Assembly (NCBI GenBank): GCA_010015675.1
Contig: ML976984.1
Location: 931,534-995,533 of the forward strand
DNA: 64,000 bases
Direction of reading: 5' to 3'
From: Byssothecium circinans
Lineage: Eukaryota > Ascomycota > Dothideomycetes > Pleosporales > Massarinaceae
The notes below the pieces were generated by a model that saw only the letters and a list, made by a program, of their open reading frames with translations, searched no databases and was not told the origin of the DNA. The translations under genes and the position numbers were made by a program. Shown here piece by piece: positions 32,391 through 43,344 of this stretch; within the stretch, counting starts at the first letter, position 1, and the number at the start of each line of letters is the position of its first letter.

Positions 32391-33242
32391 GGTCTCCTCT
32401 TGCACATCGATTATCTCATTGCAGAGCTGCTCGATATCTGTGTTAGCATCTTTGACGGACGAATAGTATCGCCAGGAAAGGGACAAGTCTATACTGGTAT
32501 TGTCTACAACAGCGATTATGGTTGCTTTCATGGATTGGTGTACCGAAAGTGGTCTCGGCAACTAGTACGGAGGATGATTAGAACTTGTGCAATTGTGAAT
32601 GGGCTCCCTACGCTTCTTCGTGCGAAAACTATAGTCACAGCTGTGACAACGCAAAGATGATGAAGGTGGAAAGTCGATGAGCTAGAGGGTGCTTGGAGGA
32701 CCATCTAAATGTTGGATGCCGGCGACGTGGTCAGGTGACTGAGGACTATATAAGCTAGTCCGGCTCCCTGAGTTGGACCTCAATCAATCAATCACTTACT
32801 TCTGCCACTTAGCGTTAACCTAAAATAACTCTAAACACGCTGACCAGCATCTCTAGCTGGCAATGCCGTTGATGGCACTTTCAAACTAATGGCCGTCTGA
32901 TTTATATTCCACCTTAGGTGTACTCACCACTATCAGTAGGACTCTTAGTAGCTTGTTTAAGAACCATGTTAATTAGAAAAAGAAAATAAGCCTTTAGGAA
33001 ATTGAATATAGCTTTAATACAAGGGGATATTAAGCAATAGGAAGGCTTTAATAAAAGATAAAAAGTGTTCCAAAGGTAGAAGAGCGGACCAATTGACATG
33101 ACTGAACTCTCTAACACGCTAACTCAGATATAGTAAAGCGTGCCTTTTCCCCTCACGCGCTTCTCGGCGTGGCGTGGGGGAACAACAGGTATTGCCCGTT
33201 CATAAACGATATCTCGTCCACCATCTCCATCATCACATATTC
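32391..33242. other. Intergenic, partly AT-rich
   Basis: The part from about 32900 to 33130 is clearly more AT-rich than its neighbours and full of TpA, which would fit an old repeat mutated by RIP. I recognise no element in it and no coding exon. Confidence 0.4.
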
Positions 33243-35162
33243 ATGGATTCCGTACTCTCGCCATGGTTACAACATGTCTTTCTATCCTCTCTGTCCTCAA
33301 CGACGATGTCTTGGCCCGAAACCAGAGGCACGGTCCGCGCTACGGATGAAGGCGGAGTGCTACCAGACGATCCAGGCGAAGACCCGAGATTTCGCAAACT
33401 AGTCGAAGGCATTCTTTTTGGAAGACGATTTGTTCTGACGTACAATGTTGCGCTTTTGGGTGTATTGGTAGTATTTACGGCGTGGCACTGGGGCGAGAAA
33501 TTTACTTTGAGGCGAAAGAGGAGGGATGCCAGGAGGAAAGAAGGAGAAGATGAGGGATTCGATGAAGTATGGTCGAGCTCGAGCAGTGCGATAGAAGGGA
33601 GTTCGACACCTCCAGATGCATCCGGCAAGAAGATTGATGAAGCGGATGCGACGAGTCCACTTCTCACTTCAACCAACACAACTACCAAACCAAAACGTCT
33701 CGGGCTGTGGAAGCCATACTATCTTCTCAAAGCCTAGCTCCAATACCAACCCAAACCTATTCCTATAATCAACAAAACACTACCCACAAACGCCATCTCG
33801 CTTTTCGTACTCACTTACATCGGCCTGAACATCTTCTACAACTTCTACAACATGCCCATGGATATCCAATACGTCTTCGTCTTCGCCGACCGCTGCGGCC
33901 TCATATTCTCCGCAAACCTACCCATATTGTACCTCCTAGCGGCGAAGAACCAGCCCATCAAGTTCCTGACGGGATACTCGTATGAGAGTCTAAACATCTT
34001 CCACCGCAGAGTCGGCGAGCTGATGTGTTTCGAAGCCCTCCTCCATTTCCTAGGCATGTTTTTCGTCTAGTACGGACTACTCCAGCGTCTCGATTTCACA
34101 CTCGCAAGATTCATCTTCAACATACTCGTGCTCCTAGGCCTCGGAACTTTCCTCTCGTACGAAGCAATATATTTCACCTCCTTGGGAAGCTTCCGACAAA
34201 GGATGTACGAAATCTTCCTCATCACACACATCCTTCTGCAAAACGCCAGGCCAGACTTCCTCTGGTTCCACTACCACACCTCTCGTCCCTACGTCGGCAT
34301 CTCCCTCGCAATCTTCCTCATCGATCGCCTCGTCTACCGCCTCTGGCTCAAATCGACATCGCACCCCGCGACACTCACAGTCCTTGACGACGACGAAACG
34401 CTCCTACTCTCCGCGAACTGAAACACCTCGCCTCGCAAACCCGCCCTCATGCCACGGAACATGAAAAATGGTTGGAAACCAAATGACCACATCTTCATCA
34501 GCATCCCCGCACTCTCGCAAAAATACGCTATCCAAGCCCAACCCTTCACCATATTTTCCGCAGCCCCGACGACCACTACGGAGAGTGATGACGACGAGCA
34601 TGCGTGGTTCTCGCTCCTTATTCGCGCACAAGCTACATCGGGCTTTACGCGCACGCTCCTCGATTACGCAAGGACACATCGCCAAACACGCATCCGTCTC
34701 GATGGACCTTATGGCTCTTCTCACGCCCTCGACGTCCTTTCTTCCTCGGACACTGCGATCGTGGTGGCCGGTGGATCTGGCATCGCGGTCGCGTATCCGC
34801 TGCTATACGCGCTCTTGCAACCTTTGTCCCGTGATCTAGAGACTGCCTTGTCGAAAAAGAGTACGAAGAAAGTGAAGTTGATGTGGATCGTTCACTCAGC
34901 TTCGCATCGGGAATGGTTACCCCACGACAAGATAAAAGAGCTGCAAGATTGGGGCTTGGAGATCCTTATCCCCATGCCAACGGAGGTCGCTGGTCGACCC
35001 GACGTTCCCCTATCCCTTGGGAAATGGGCAGATGATAGTGGGGAGACGGGCGTTGTGGTCAGTGGACCGGATACGTTGGTACGAGATGTGCGGAATACCT
35101 GCGCTGGTCTCATCGCCCAGGGCGAGGATGTGAGGGTCCAGGTGGAGAAGTTTGGATGGTGA
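33243..35162 (+). pseudogene. Ferric/cupric reductase (FRE family) pseudogene with three nonsense codons
   Basis: The single frame from ATG 33243 to the stop at 35162 reads as a ferric reductase of about 640 codons but contains three internal stops: TAG at 33735, TAG at 34068 and TGA at 34419. No indel is needed. Family features remain: membrane helices, paired haem histidines (FHRRVGELMCFEALLHFLG; ITHILLQ with FHYH), a YQPKPIPIINKTLP segment, the NADPH loop VAGGSGIAVAYPLL and the C-terminal VVSGPDTLVRDVRNTC with EKFGW. The FAD motif reads QPFT instead of the usual HPFT. Each stop can be explained by one C-to-T change (CAG to TAG, CAG to TAG, CGA to TGA), and they fall inside conserved blocks, so introns cannot remove them. 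I take it as a recently dead gene; a sequencing artefact or programmed readthrough is less likely. Confidence 0.85.
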
Positions 35163-35751
35163 GGAAACGCCATCAAACCCATACAACGCTTTAGACACAA
35201 AACGTCGTACAAGCATGTATCTAGATGAGGTCGAAGTAAAGTTACGCGGCTAAAACAGCATTGCATATTTCCCCCACAGATACACCGATACACCACCTTT
35301 TGTTACATTGCGGTACGAACACCGCATGATCTCGTCTCGTCCCGAGCCGTTTGTGTATCGTGCATCGTGTGTTCTGGAATTTTTTTGACATATGCATGAT
35401 ACTGCGACTACTCAAGACGATCGCGTACAGCTCGCTCTAAATCGGTGAATGCTACCTTAGAGTGTGGGACGTTGCACCGCGTCTTTGGACTGAATGGCGT
35501 GGCCGTTGTGTAATAATAAGTAAGGGGTTGGTTTGTATGACGGCGGACGACATGATGACTTGTATGATGTAGTGCTACAGTTATGAACACTTAGGATTAT
35601 TTGGATTGTAACTTTTCTCAAGCTTCAAACTAAGGCAGTGAGGCTTCATTATTCAGAAGCCTACCCTATCGATATTATCCCCAACGCCCAACACACCACC
35701 ACCCATCATATCATACTAGTACATCCATCTCCCACAACCCCGCATATCATC
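35163..35751. other. Convergent intergenic region
   Basis: It lies between the reductase pseudogene and the 3' end of the small minus-strand gene at 35752. No exon or repeat was recognised. Confidence 0.4.
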
Positions 35752-36396
35752 CTACTGCTTCACACCACCCTCATTCTTCTTCGCACCCACGCTCTCGCCG
35801 CCCTTCTTCGTAGTATCCGTAACGAAATTGCCAGCAGCTATATCACATCACGCTCAAGTTAGCTCCCTTGTCACCTTTTCCATGCCTTCCTTTCCTCCAT
35901 CATCATGGACTTAACGTACATTTCGTAGTATCTCCTACACCACTGGTGACACCTGTCACAGTATCTCCGACGCCCTTTCCAAGTCCCGATACGGTATTGC
36001 CGACCGTGTTGGCGACGCCACCGACGCCTTTGCCTACGGTGTCTGTGGCGGAGCCGAGTGTGTTTCCTACGGTGGTGTTAGGGCTGTGGGATTTGTGGGG
36101 TTTATGAGAGCGCTGTCGAGTCGGATCGAGTCAAAGGAAGAGGTCGAGGTGTTTGAGGAGGCGAGGGGGGAGAGGGAAGGAGCGTACCGAGACCGCTGGC
36201 TGCGGTGCCGAAGAAGCCTGTTCGGATCAGTCCTTAGAGCAAGGAAAGGAAAGGAGAGTAAAAGTGAGGGAGAGAAAATGCTCGAAACACAGCATTTAAC
36301 GAGAGGAGAAATGATGGGATGGGGTAGTAAAAGAAATAAACGCAAAGGGGTGAGGGATAACATACCCTTGGACTGCTCTTGGTTCTGGTCAGACAT
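35752..36396 (-). CDS. Small hydrophilic Gly/Thr/Val-repeat protein (97 residues)
   Basis: This gene has no long ORF and emerges only on splicing. Four minus-strand exons (36366..36396, 36188..36217, 35920..36066, 35752..35837) keep frame exactly and give 97 residues. The protein opens MSDQNQEQSKGFFGTAASGLG, then repeats short units of the form G-N-T-V and G-V-G-D-T-V/T (residues about 22-68), and ends in a Lys/Gly tail (KKGGESVGAKKNEGGVKQ). It has no Cys or Trp and no membrane helix. It resembles small conserved fungal proteins and, loosely, LEA or CsbD-like stress proteins; that link is inference from composition. Every junction has GT and AG ends (GTATGT, GTACGC, GTACGT donors). Introns are 148, 121 and 82 bp. 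Confidence 0.8.
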
Positions 36397-37180
36397 GATG
36401 CGTGTATTCTTCGACTATCAAGATGCCGTAAATTCTCAAGATGGGAAAGTTCCTTGTATCGGACTTTGAATAGCGGGAAGTATTTTGCTGGAAAGCAGAG
36501 AGAGGAGGAACGGGTCATAAGCCACTGTCGTAGTGGTACATATATCTTACAGTACGTCCTCGCACGTACCCTATGACGTAAGGTGGCACCGTAGTGGACC
36601 CCTCCCTCAGCGGCATCCCATCGAGACCACTAACTTCTAAGCACTTTATGAGTGGCATTTTCGTATTGTAGTATGACGTAGCTCCCCCTCCACCCCTCCA
36701 CATCCTCATGAACTACCATGGTACTCAAACTACAGGCCGCACTCAGCTATCGCAACAGCGAATGACGGCATGGATCACGGTGCGTGCTTACCCAGCCATA
36801 ACATAATCTACAGGGAAGATAGCTCTGCCTCTCTTAAACTATGTTTTGTATCGGCGAGGTCTGCTGGGTGAGGCAGGCTACCACAGCGATTGATAAAATT
36901 CGCCGCACACCTCACACAGTCTCACCAAATTCTTACGACTATACAACGACGATAAAATTCCGTTTAAAGCTACAAAAACATAGAGTCATATAGCTAAGTC
37001 TGCTGCCCTATAAACGAAGAAAAAAATACCAAAAATGCTTTGTTGTGTAGAAGAAATGATCAAGAATGAGCCCCTGCCAACCTACATTCACCTTCCGCCC
37101 TTTGAACGTGCGATAACTACTACCTCTAAAGCAAACAACATTAACAACACGACACACATCGTTACTACACAAACTACACC
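36397..37180. other. Divergent intergenic region
   Basis: It separates the 97-residue gene (-) from the small membrane protein (+). The second half is AT-rich. I see no supported exon. Confidence 0.4.
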
Positions 37181-37519
37181 ATGCCTACCCTCTACCAGCC
37201 CAAGATGCTAAAGCGCGCCGTCGCTGACCCTAAGTAAGAAACATCTTCGCAAGCCCCTATGCGCCTAGTTAATAAAAACAGCGCCCTCACCGCTGATCTA
37301 GCCCACCTCGTCGTCCGCGCATCTAAGAAAGGCGGCAAGAAAGGTAGCAAGAAGGGCAAGAAGGCCAAGGTTAAGGGCGGCACCATCGTTGGAGTCATCA
37401 CCGCCATCGTCGCTATTATTATTATCGTTATTATCATTGCTATCATCTCCTTCCTCGTCAAGAGGAACCGGAAGAAGAGGGCTATCAGCGCCCACGAAGC
37501 GGAGCCAACGACCTGTTAA
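37181..37519 (+). CDS. Small Lys/Gly-rich single-pass membrane protein (96 residues)
   Basis: I do not recognise the family. ATG 37181 opens exon 37181..37233; a 48-bp intron (37234..37281, GTAAGA..ACAG) leads to exon 37282..37519. The protein has a basic N-terminal half with repeated K-K-G units (KKGGKKGSKKGKKAKVKGG), one very hydrophobic helix of about 27 residues made almost only of Ile, Val and Ala, and a basic tail (KRNRKKRA) ending EPTTC. The basic blocks on both sides of the helix are unusual and would suit binding to acidic lipid or nucleic acid near a membrane. No signal peptide is seen. Confidence 0.6.
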
Positions 37520-38618
37520 TAGCGGGGAAGGGCAAAAGCGTACGTCTATAACGGATACATTGGATTGGACGTTCATAGTCTGAACGTGTTCGATACCCTA
37601 GGTGAGAAGACGCCGTTCACTACTTCTCATGCTCGGTCTCCGTCACTTCATTATCACCATGGCTTTTCTATTCCAAATATACGCCACTAGTAAACATATA
37701 TGAAGTTATCACATTTCATTCCGGATTAAAACAAACTATTCAGACACACACAGAGAAATTCTACACAGGATAGCCCAACCAAATCACCATCACCATCACC
37801 ATCGCCAAAAGAGAAAGAGCCCTATCAATCATGCCGAAGCAATTTCCATCCATGCCGTGCCGTGCCCCCAACCCAAGGCTCACAAGGACAGATGGGAAAG
37901 ATTCCACCTCTTCATGCCATCCATACCATCACTCTTGCAGCACAGTTGCAGAATAGACACCCTAACATGGAAAGAAAAATTAAACGGAAAACAGACCTGG
38001 CGAGAGTGAGAAAACACGGATTTTGATAGGACATACTCATTTCCACACAGGTATCCCTCGTCCTGCCCCTCTTCTCTCATCTCGAAGTCAATGGAAAAAT
38101 CCGCCTGCTACCAGCCCTCTATAACTCGATCGAATAGGCAGTCCTTAAAAACACAAGGTGATGAAGGGAAGAAAGGGAAGAAGAGAAGAAAAAGGTGAAA
38201 GCAAATTTAGTACTCAGTGCCCTAACGCCACCATCACACTCAGTAGAAGAGTGCTGGCGGGGGGCAAGTGAATGGCGTGCAAGACAGATGAAGCCCCAAC
38301 AAAAACCCGCAAACATGATCCGTGAACGCCTGTGCCTGTAGAGCCCCCCGCAAGAAGCGCATGCATGAAGCTGGTGGGTGGAAACAGGTCGGAAAGCAAT
38401 AACGGTTTGCTCTCCAGTCTAAGAAGCACCGCCGACCTGCGACAAGAAGGACTTTTGGATGGAAATGCCGAATTAAAGAAACCCCACGGAATGCAATGCA
38501 ATGCGTGCAGATGATACCCCATCTATGCAAACACCTATTAGATTACCGCGTACGGCGTCGTCTATAGATGTGACGGCGCACGCTCAAGGGACCAAGCAAA
38601 ATGAATTAGGGTCGGTAA
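37520..38618. other. Convergent intergenic region, 1.1 kb
   Basis: It lies between the 3' end of the small membrane protein gene and the 3' end of the minus-strand eIF4G gene. It contains a short (CACCAT)n run near 37785. I see no exon. Confidence 0.4.
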
Positions 38619-41600
38619 TCACTCGGTCGATTTGCCTTCAACAGCTGGCGACTTCGACCGAGACAAGGCGGCTTTCGACTGGGGAGGCGATCCGGCTGTG
38701 GAGGGTGGGGAGCCAACTTCACCGGCACCTTCGTTGTTGTCTAGGCTCATAAGCGCACTATTGCCGTTAGCCTAAAGTCAATGGCAATGTGGGAATAGGG
38801 GCAATGTGGGAATAGGGGCAATGTGGGAATAGGGGCAATGTGGGAATAGGGGCAATGTGGGAATAGGGGCAATGTGGGAATAGGGGCAATGTGGGAATAG
38901 GGGCAATGTGGCAATAGGGGCGGCGTGGCAATAGGGAAGCGTGACAACAAGGGCGGCGCGGGAATAGAAGCAACGTGGGAATAAAGAATAGGAAGTTGTC
39001 TTACCTGAAAGAGTTCGCATTGGTGGGCTCCTTCTCCTTCTGCACTGGAGGAGTACCCGTCCGTGAAGAGGCACCAGATTCATCACCGCGGCCCATGAGA
39101 GCACCACCGGGACCAAGTCCACGACGTCCGCTACCGCTACGGCTGCCGAGCATAGACGGGCCAAGCGTACCACCAGTGTTTCGTCCAGAGGCACCCTTGG
39201 ATAATTTTCGAAGGTCGTCCATTTGCACACGGCCAGTAGGGAAGTCTTGAGGCGGCAGCATTCCACCTCCAGAGAAGGAGCGAGCATCACCACGACCCAT
39301 GTGAGCACGAGGACCTCCGCGCGTGTTGTTGCGTGCGCGCTCCAGTTCAGCTTGTTGCTGTTGAGCAGCAGCCTGCTGGTGAATCTCCTGGAGCGTCATG
39401 GGGCCCTTTCCAGCATCCTTCGACACCCAGTTTGAGCGTCGGAGGTCGCACAAGTCCATGAGCATAAACTTCAGACGGCTGTTCAGACCCTCCATGTTCA
39501 TGATCTTCTCGATCCGCTGGAAGTAGACGTCGAGCATCTTAGGTCCGGCGTCCAGCATCTTAGGTCCGGCGTCCGCAGTATACATCGTGCCACCGACTGT
39601 GCGTAGAAGCTTCGTCAATGACTCAACAGCTGACTCGTCTGGAAGGCCTTCGAAGTCGAGGAGCTTGAGAACACACTCATGCATGATACGGAGCGTCAAC
39701 ATGTTCAGTTTGTACAGTTCTCCGATGAACTGAATCAGACCAAGACCACGTCGCTTGGCGGCAGCTGCGATGTAGTAATCCTCGGAGAGTAGGACAGCTT
39801 CGCCGGATTGTCCTTCGGGCTTTTCGGGTAGGTTGATCTCCCAACCCTTCTCGAATTCTTCTTGGCAGCGATTGAGGAGGTATTTACGGAAGAGAGCACC
39901 ACCGACGACAGGGTTACCATGCTTGTCGCGAACGTTTTCATCCTTGATATCAGTGCTCATGGTGTTGAGCATGTGCGCACAGAACTTGGCGTACATTGAG
40001 GACCAATGTTGCTCGTCGCAGGCCTTTTCGAAAGTCAACTGGATGACTTGGCGGAGGGTGCGACCATCCTGCTCGTTCTTGCTTTGTCCAGCAATCTCGA
40101 GGATTTGATCGGCGATCTTGTCAAATTTCTCGGGAGTCATCTTGTTCAGAGCTGCTTTGACCTTGCGCTGGACCATATCGGGAGCCATGTGACCCGCAGC
40201 AGCTTGGGCAGCTGCCATTTGGGTTCGGCTCATAGGCTGCCAACCAGTTGACGAACGTTCAAGGTCCTTGATCTGCATGCCAGCGGTCAAAGGCATAGCC
40301 TTTTCATCCTTGTTGTTGTACGCAGGCTTGTCGCCGCCACGACGGCTACCCCTACCACGAGAGCTGCCGACACGAGGAGAGTTGGGTCCAGTTTGAGCTC
40401 CCATGTTTTGGAAGGAGGAAGTACGGGTCATTTGCACAGGGAAGGCGCCAGGGCCACCGGCACGACCGGCACCGAATTGCGCCAGAGGAGTCGGCATTGC
40501 GCTGCCGCGTGAGTGTCGGAATCGCTCCTCGGAAGTAGTGCCAGGTGGCAGCGTCCGTCCAACGGTGGGGAAACTGCCTTGGAAGCTGCCCATGGCGCCA
40601 AGGCCACCACTGCGGGAGGGTTGACGACCTCCCATCGAGGGCGTGCGAGCCGATTGGGGACGAGCAGAGTCAGTGTCGCCAACGGTCTCCTTGAGCTTCA
40701 AATCCCAATCGACGCTAGGCTTCTCCTTGAACACGGTCTTGAACTGAAGCAAGAAGCTCATGTCATACGGACGACCCTTCCCACCTTTGCCGCCCTGGTT
40801 CAAAGCCGGGTTCGGAGAACGAACGCCTTCGGGATAGTTGACCTCGTTCTTGACGGCTAGGAAACGTGCGCTCTTGAGTGATGTCATGCCAGCGGTGGGT
40901 TGAGCTGGTTCGACGGTCTTCGTTGTCTCCAATTTGAGCGGCTGTGGCTTAACCTTGGCCGTAGTAGACTTGGGTTGGGTTGGGGGTGTGCTGACAGGCT
41001 CTGTTACAGGAGGTGTCGAGGCGCCACTATCCTGGCCGGTACCAGGGCCAAACTGCGTATTCTTCTTCAAGCCGGCAAACAGCTTGGCGGCTTCGTTGTC
41101 GGTTCCTTGTGAGCGCTTGGCCTCAAGCTCTTCTGCTTCGCGTTCAGCAGCCTTGAGGCGCTCGTCAGCCTCCTTTGCCTCCTGGGCAGCCTTTTCGGCG
41201 TCCTTGATCCTCTTCTGCTCTTGGAACGCCTTCTCCCTAGCCTCTTCCTCGGCTGCTTCCCTCTCCATCTCTTCAATAATTCGCTCCATCTCTTCGTCGT
41301 CCAGGCGCTTCTTTTCAGCCGCTTCTTCTGCAGCCTTCTTAGCAGCTTCCGCATCAGACTTCTCCTTTGCAGCCTTCTCAGCCTCCTCTTTAGCGGCCTG
41401 CTCTTCCTTCTCCTTCTGTGCAACGGCTGCAGCTTCGTCCTCCTTAACCTTCTTCTCATCCGCCTCCTTTTGAGCCTTCTCAGCCTCGAGTTGCTTCTTG
41501 AATTGAGATACAAATTCAGCCTTCTTCTCCGAATCCGTCTTGGTGGCAATGCTCTCGGCACGGCTGTGAGTCGACTCGGGTCGCGGGGGTGGTGTGGGGG

Positions 41601-43344
41601 TGGCGACAATGGCCGGAGACTTGGGCTGAACAGTGACCGCGGCTGGGGCAGGCGGTGCGGGAGATGCGGGCTTCTTGTCACTCTTGAAATCCACAACCTT
41701 TCCATCACTGGTCTTGATCTAAACGAACGTTAGCAGAAGTTGTACACATGGAGTCTGGATGCGGTTACGTACTATGATCGCCTTGCTCTTCGTCTTGGAG
41801 GGGATCGCAAAGTTCGATGAGCTCGGTCCCGGGCTGGCGGCGGACGCGACACTCGGGGTGTGAGCGTGTGAGGCGTTGACGTTCGTCATGGCGGGAGTGC
41901 TCGGCTGAGCCACAGCCGACTGGGGGCGAGACTCCGACATGTTGGAGTTCGAGCGGGCCATACCTTGCGCCTGAGGGGGAGCGCCACCATAAGGCATTTG
42001 GTAGTGGCCACGAGGAGAAGGCGGGATGCCTCCAGGAGCATACATTGACTGGCCCATACCACCGTATGGTTGAGGGTAGCTCTGGCCATAATACTGCCCA
42101 TATGGGTCGCTGCCCATCTGCTGGGGCATGTAGTTCATCTGGTCGAGTTGCGTTAGAAATGTTCTGGCGCTTTGGCAGAAATGAAAAGGCGGATCAATCG
42201 TGTCCGTATAAGCATATGGCGAGTTTCGACGCAAGGGCTGCGAAACTGCCAGCTCGACAGGGGTAGATAGAGAGGAATGTCGCCTCGAAGTTGCGCTCGC
42301 AGACGGAGTCGACTTGCGCAACTCGGGGACGACGAGGGGTGTAGAACGATTGAGATTTATACGAACTTGTTGGTATTGTTGCCCAGGGTAATAGGGCATG
42401 CCGGGCTGTGCGGCCATTTGCTGCTGATGCATGACAGCAGGTGTGATGGCGGGGCTTCGGTTCTGTCGGAACGGAGAGTTGGGGTGGTGCATGCCAGGTT
42501 GAAAATTGGGAGGCATAGGACCGCGCGGTGGATTGTTCATGGTGCGATACTGGGGTTGAGGAGAAGGATGTCCCATTTGCGGATATCCTCCTTGGAAACC
42601 TCCACGTCCGCGTCCGCTATTGTTGGGTGGGTAACCGCGGTTGCTTTCACTGTGAGTTGACTGGTTGGAGCCTTGGCGGAAGTGAGCCTGCGATTGTGGG
42701 TGTTGTTGAGGAGGCATGGACATCGGTCGGTTCTGCTTTTTGTTTGAGTGAGAAGAATGTTTTAAGGTGCCAAGACCCAACGTGTGAAAACTTACGTTTG
42801 ACTCTGCGCTGTCGCTGCCACCGCCAAACACGAGACCCGGGCGAGTTGGCAGTGTGTCAGGCTTTCCCCCGCTCGCAATGGGCGTGGGAATGGGTGACGG
42901 TGAATGTGCGGGCGAGTTGATGCGCGGGTTCTGCGCCTGCGGGTTGAGGTTTTGTGGTTGGTGTGGCGCGGAGTGTGAAGGCGCAGGCGAACCGGCGAGC
43001 GAGCCAAATGTGAGGTTGGAGGGCGCGCGGCTGCTCACGACAGGGCCACCGTTGGGGATGTAGCCGCTCGTGCCTGCGGCGCTGATGGTGACCGAAGACT
43101 TGCGGCTGTGGTCGCCATTCGCACCGCTGCTGGTCACGATGGCCGGACCCATGGCCGGGACTGCGGGCTTGATTGGATTGCTGCCGTTCACAGGCGAGAT
43201 TGATGAGCTCTTGCCATGCTGGCCCACAACCACGGGCGCTGCACTGGATGCGATCGAGGGAGAAGTCTTCGAGTTCGCAGCAGAGACAGCGGGCGTGGAA
43301 GTGGCAATCGGCGGGTTCTGCGCGTTGGAGATGGAAGCACTCAT
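38619..43344 (-). CDS. Translation initiation factor eIF4G
   Basis: eIF4G is the scaffold that joins cap-bound eIF4E, eIF4A and poly(A)-binding protein. Minus-strand exons are 41773..43344, 39005..41718 and 38619..38757. Two further introns are probable inside the first block (42733..42795, 63 bp, GTAAGT; 42139..42366, 228 bp, ending CTAAC..CCAG); both are multiples of three and stop-free, so the frame stays open either way. With them removed the protein has about 1377 residues. It has a Pro/Gln/Ser-rich N-terminus, a Lys/Glu/Ala-rich coiled coil (residues about 450-590), the eIF4E-binding motif Y-x4-L-L (YDMSFLLQF), RGG-like segments, and the MIF4G HEAT domain starting VQRKVKAALNKMTPEKFD. 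The C-terminal tail SALMSLDNNEG.. is on the last exon, past an intron containing a minisatellite. There is no MA3 domain, as in fungal eIF4G. Confidence 0.9.
38784..38990. repeat. 17-bp minisatellite inside the last eIF4G intron
   Basis: The unit GCAATGTGGGAATAGGG (plus strand) occurs seven times exactly from 38784 to 38902, an eighth time with one change (38903..38919), then about four decayed copies to 38990. It lies wholly within the intron 38758..39004, which is therefore 247 bp, far longer than most introns here. In the transcript it is a pyrimidine-rich repeat (CCCTATTCCCACATTGC). Confidence 0.93.
39533..39574. repeat. 21-bp tandem duplication in the eIF4G coding sequence
   Basis: Two perfect copies (39533..39553 and 39554..39574) duplicate seven residues (DAGPKML) inside the conserved MIF4G domain. 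Frame is kept. Confidence 0.9.

Noticed and set aside
33174..33242. Upstream start for the reductase frame
   Set aside because: The frame is open from 33174 but without an ATG before 33243, and the added residues are not family-like.
36067..36396. 109-residue minus-strand ORF
   Set aside because: Only its first ten residues are real; it then runs into introns of the four-exon gene at 35752..36396.
38784..38990. CRISPR-like array
   Set aside because: The 17-bp units are directly adjacent with no unique spacers, in a eukaryotic intron; it is a minisatellite.
41067..41733. Arg-rich or Leu/Ser-rich long ORFs on both strands
   Set aside because: They are other-frame readings of the Lys/Glu/Ala coiled coil of eIF4G.
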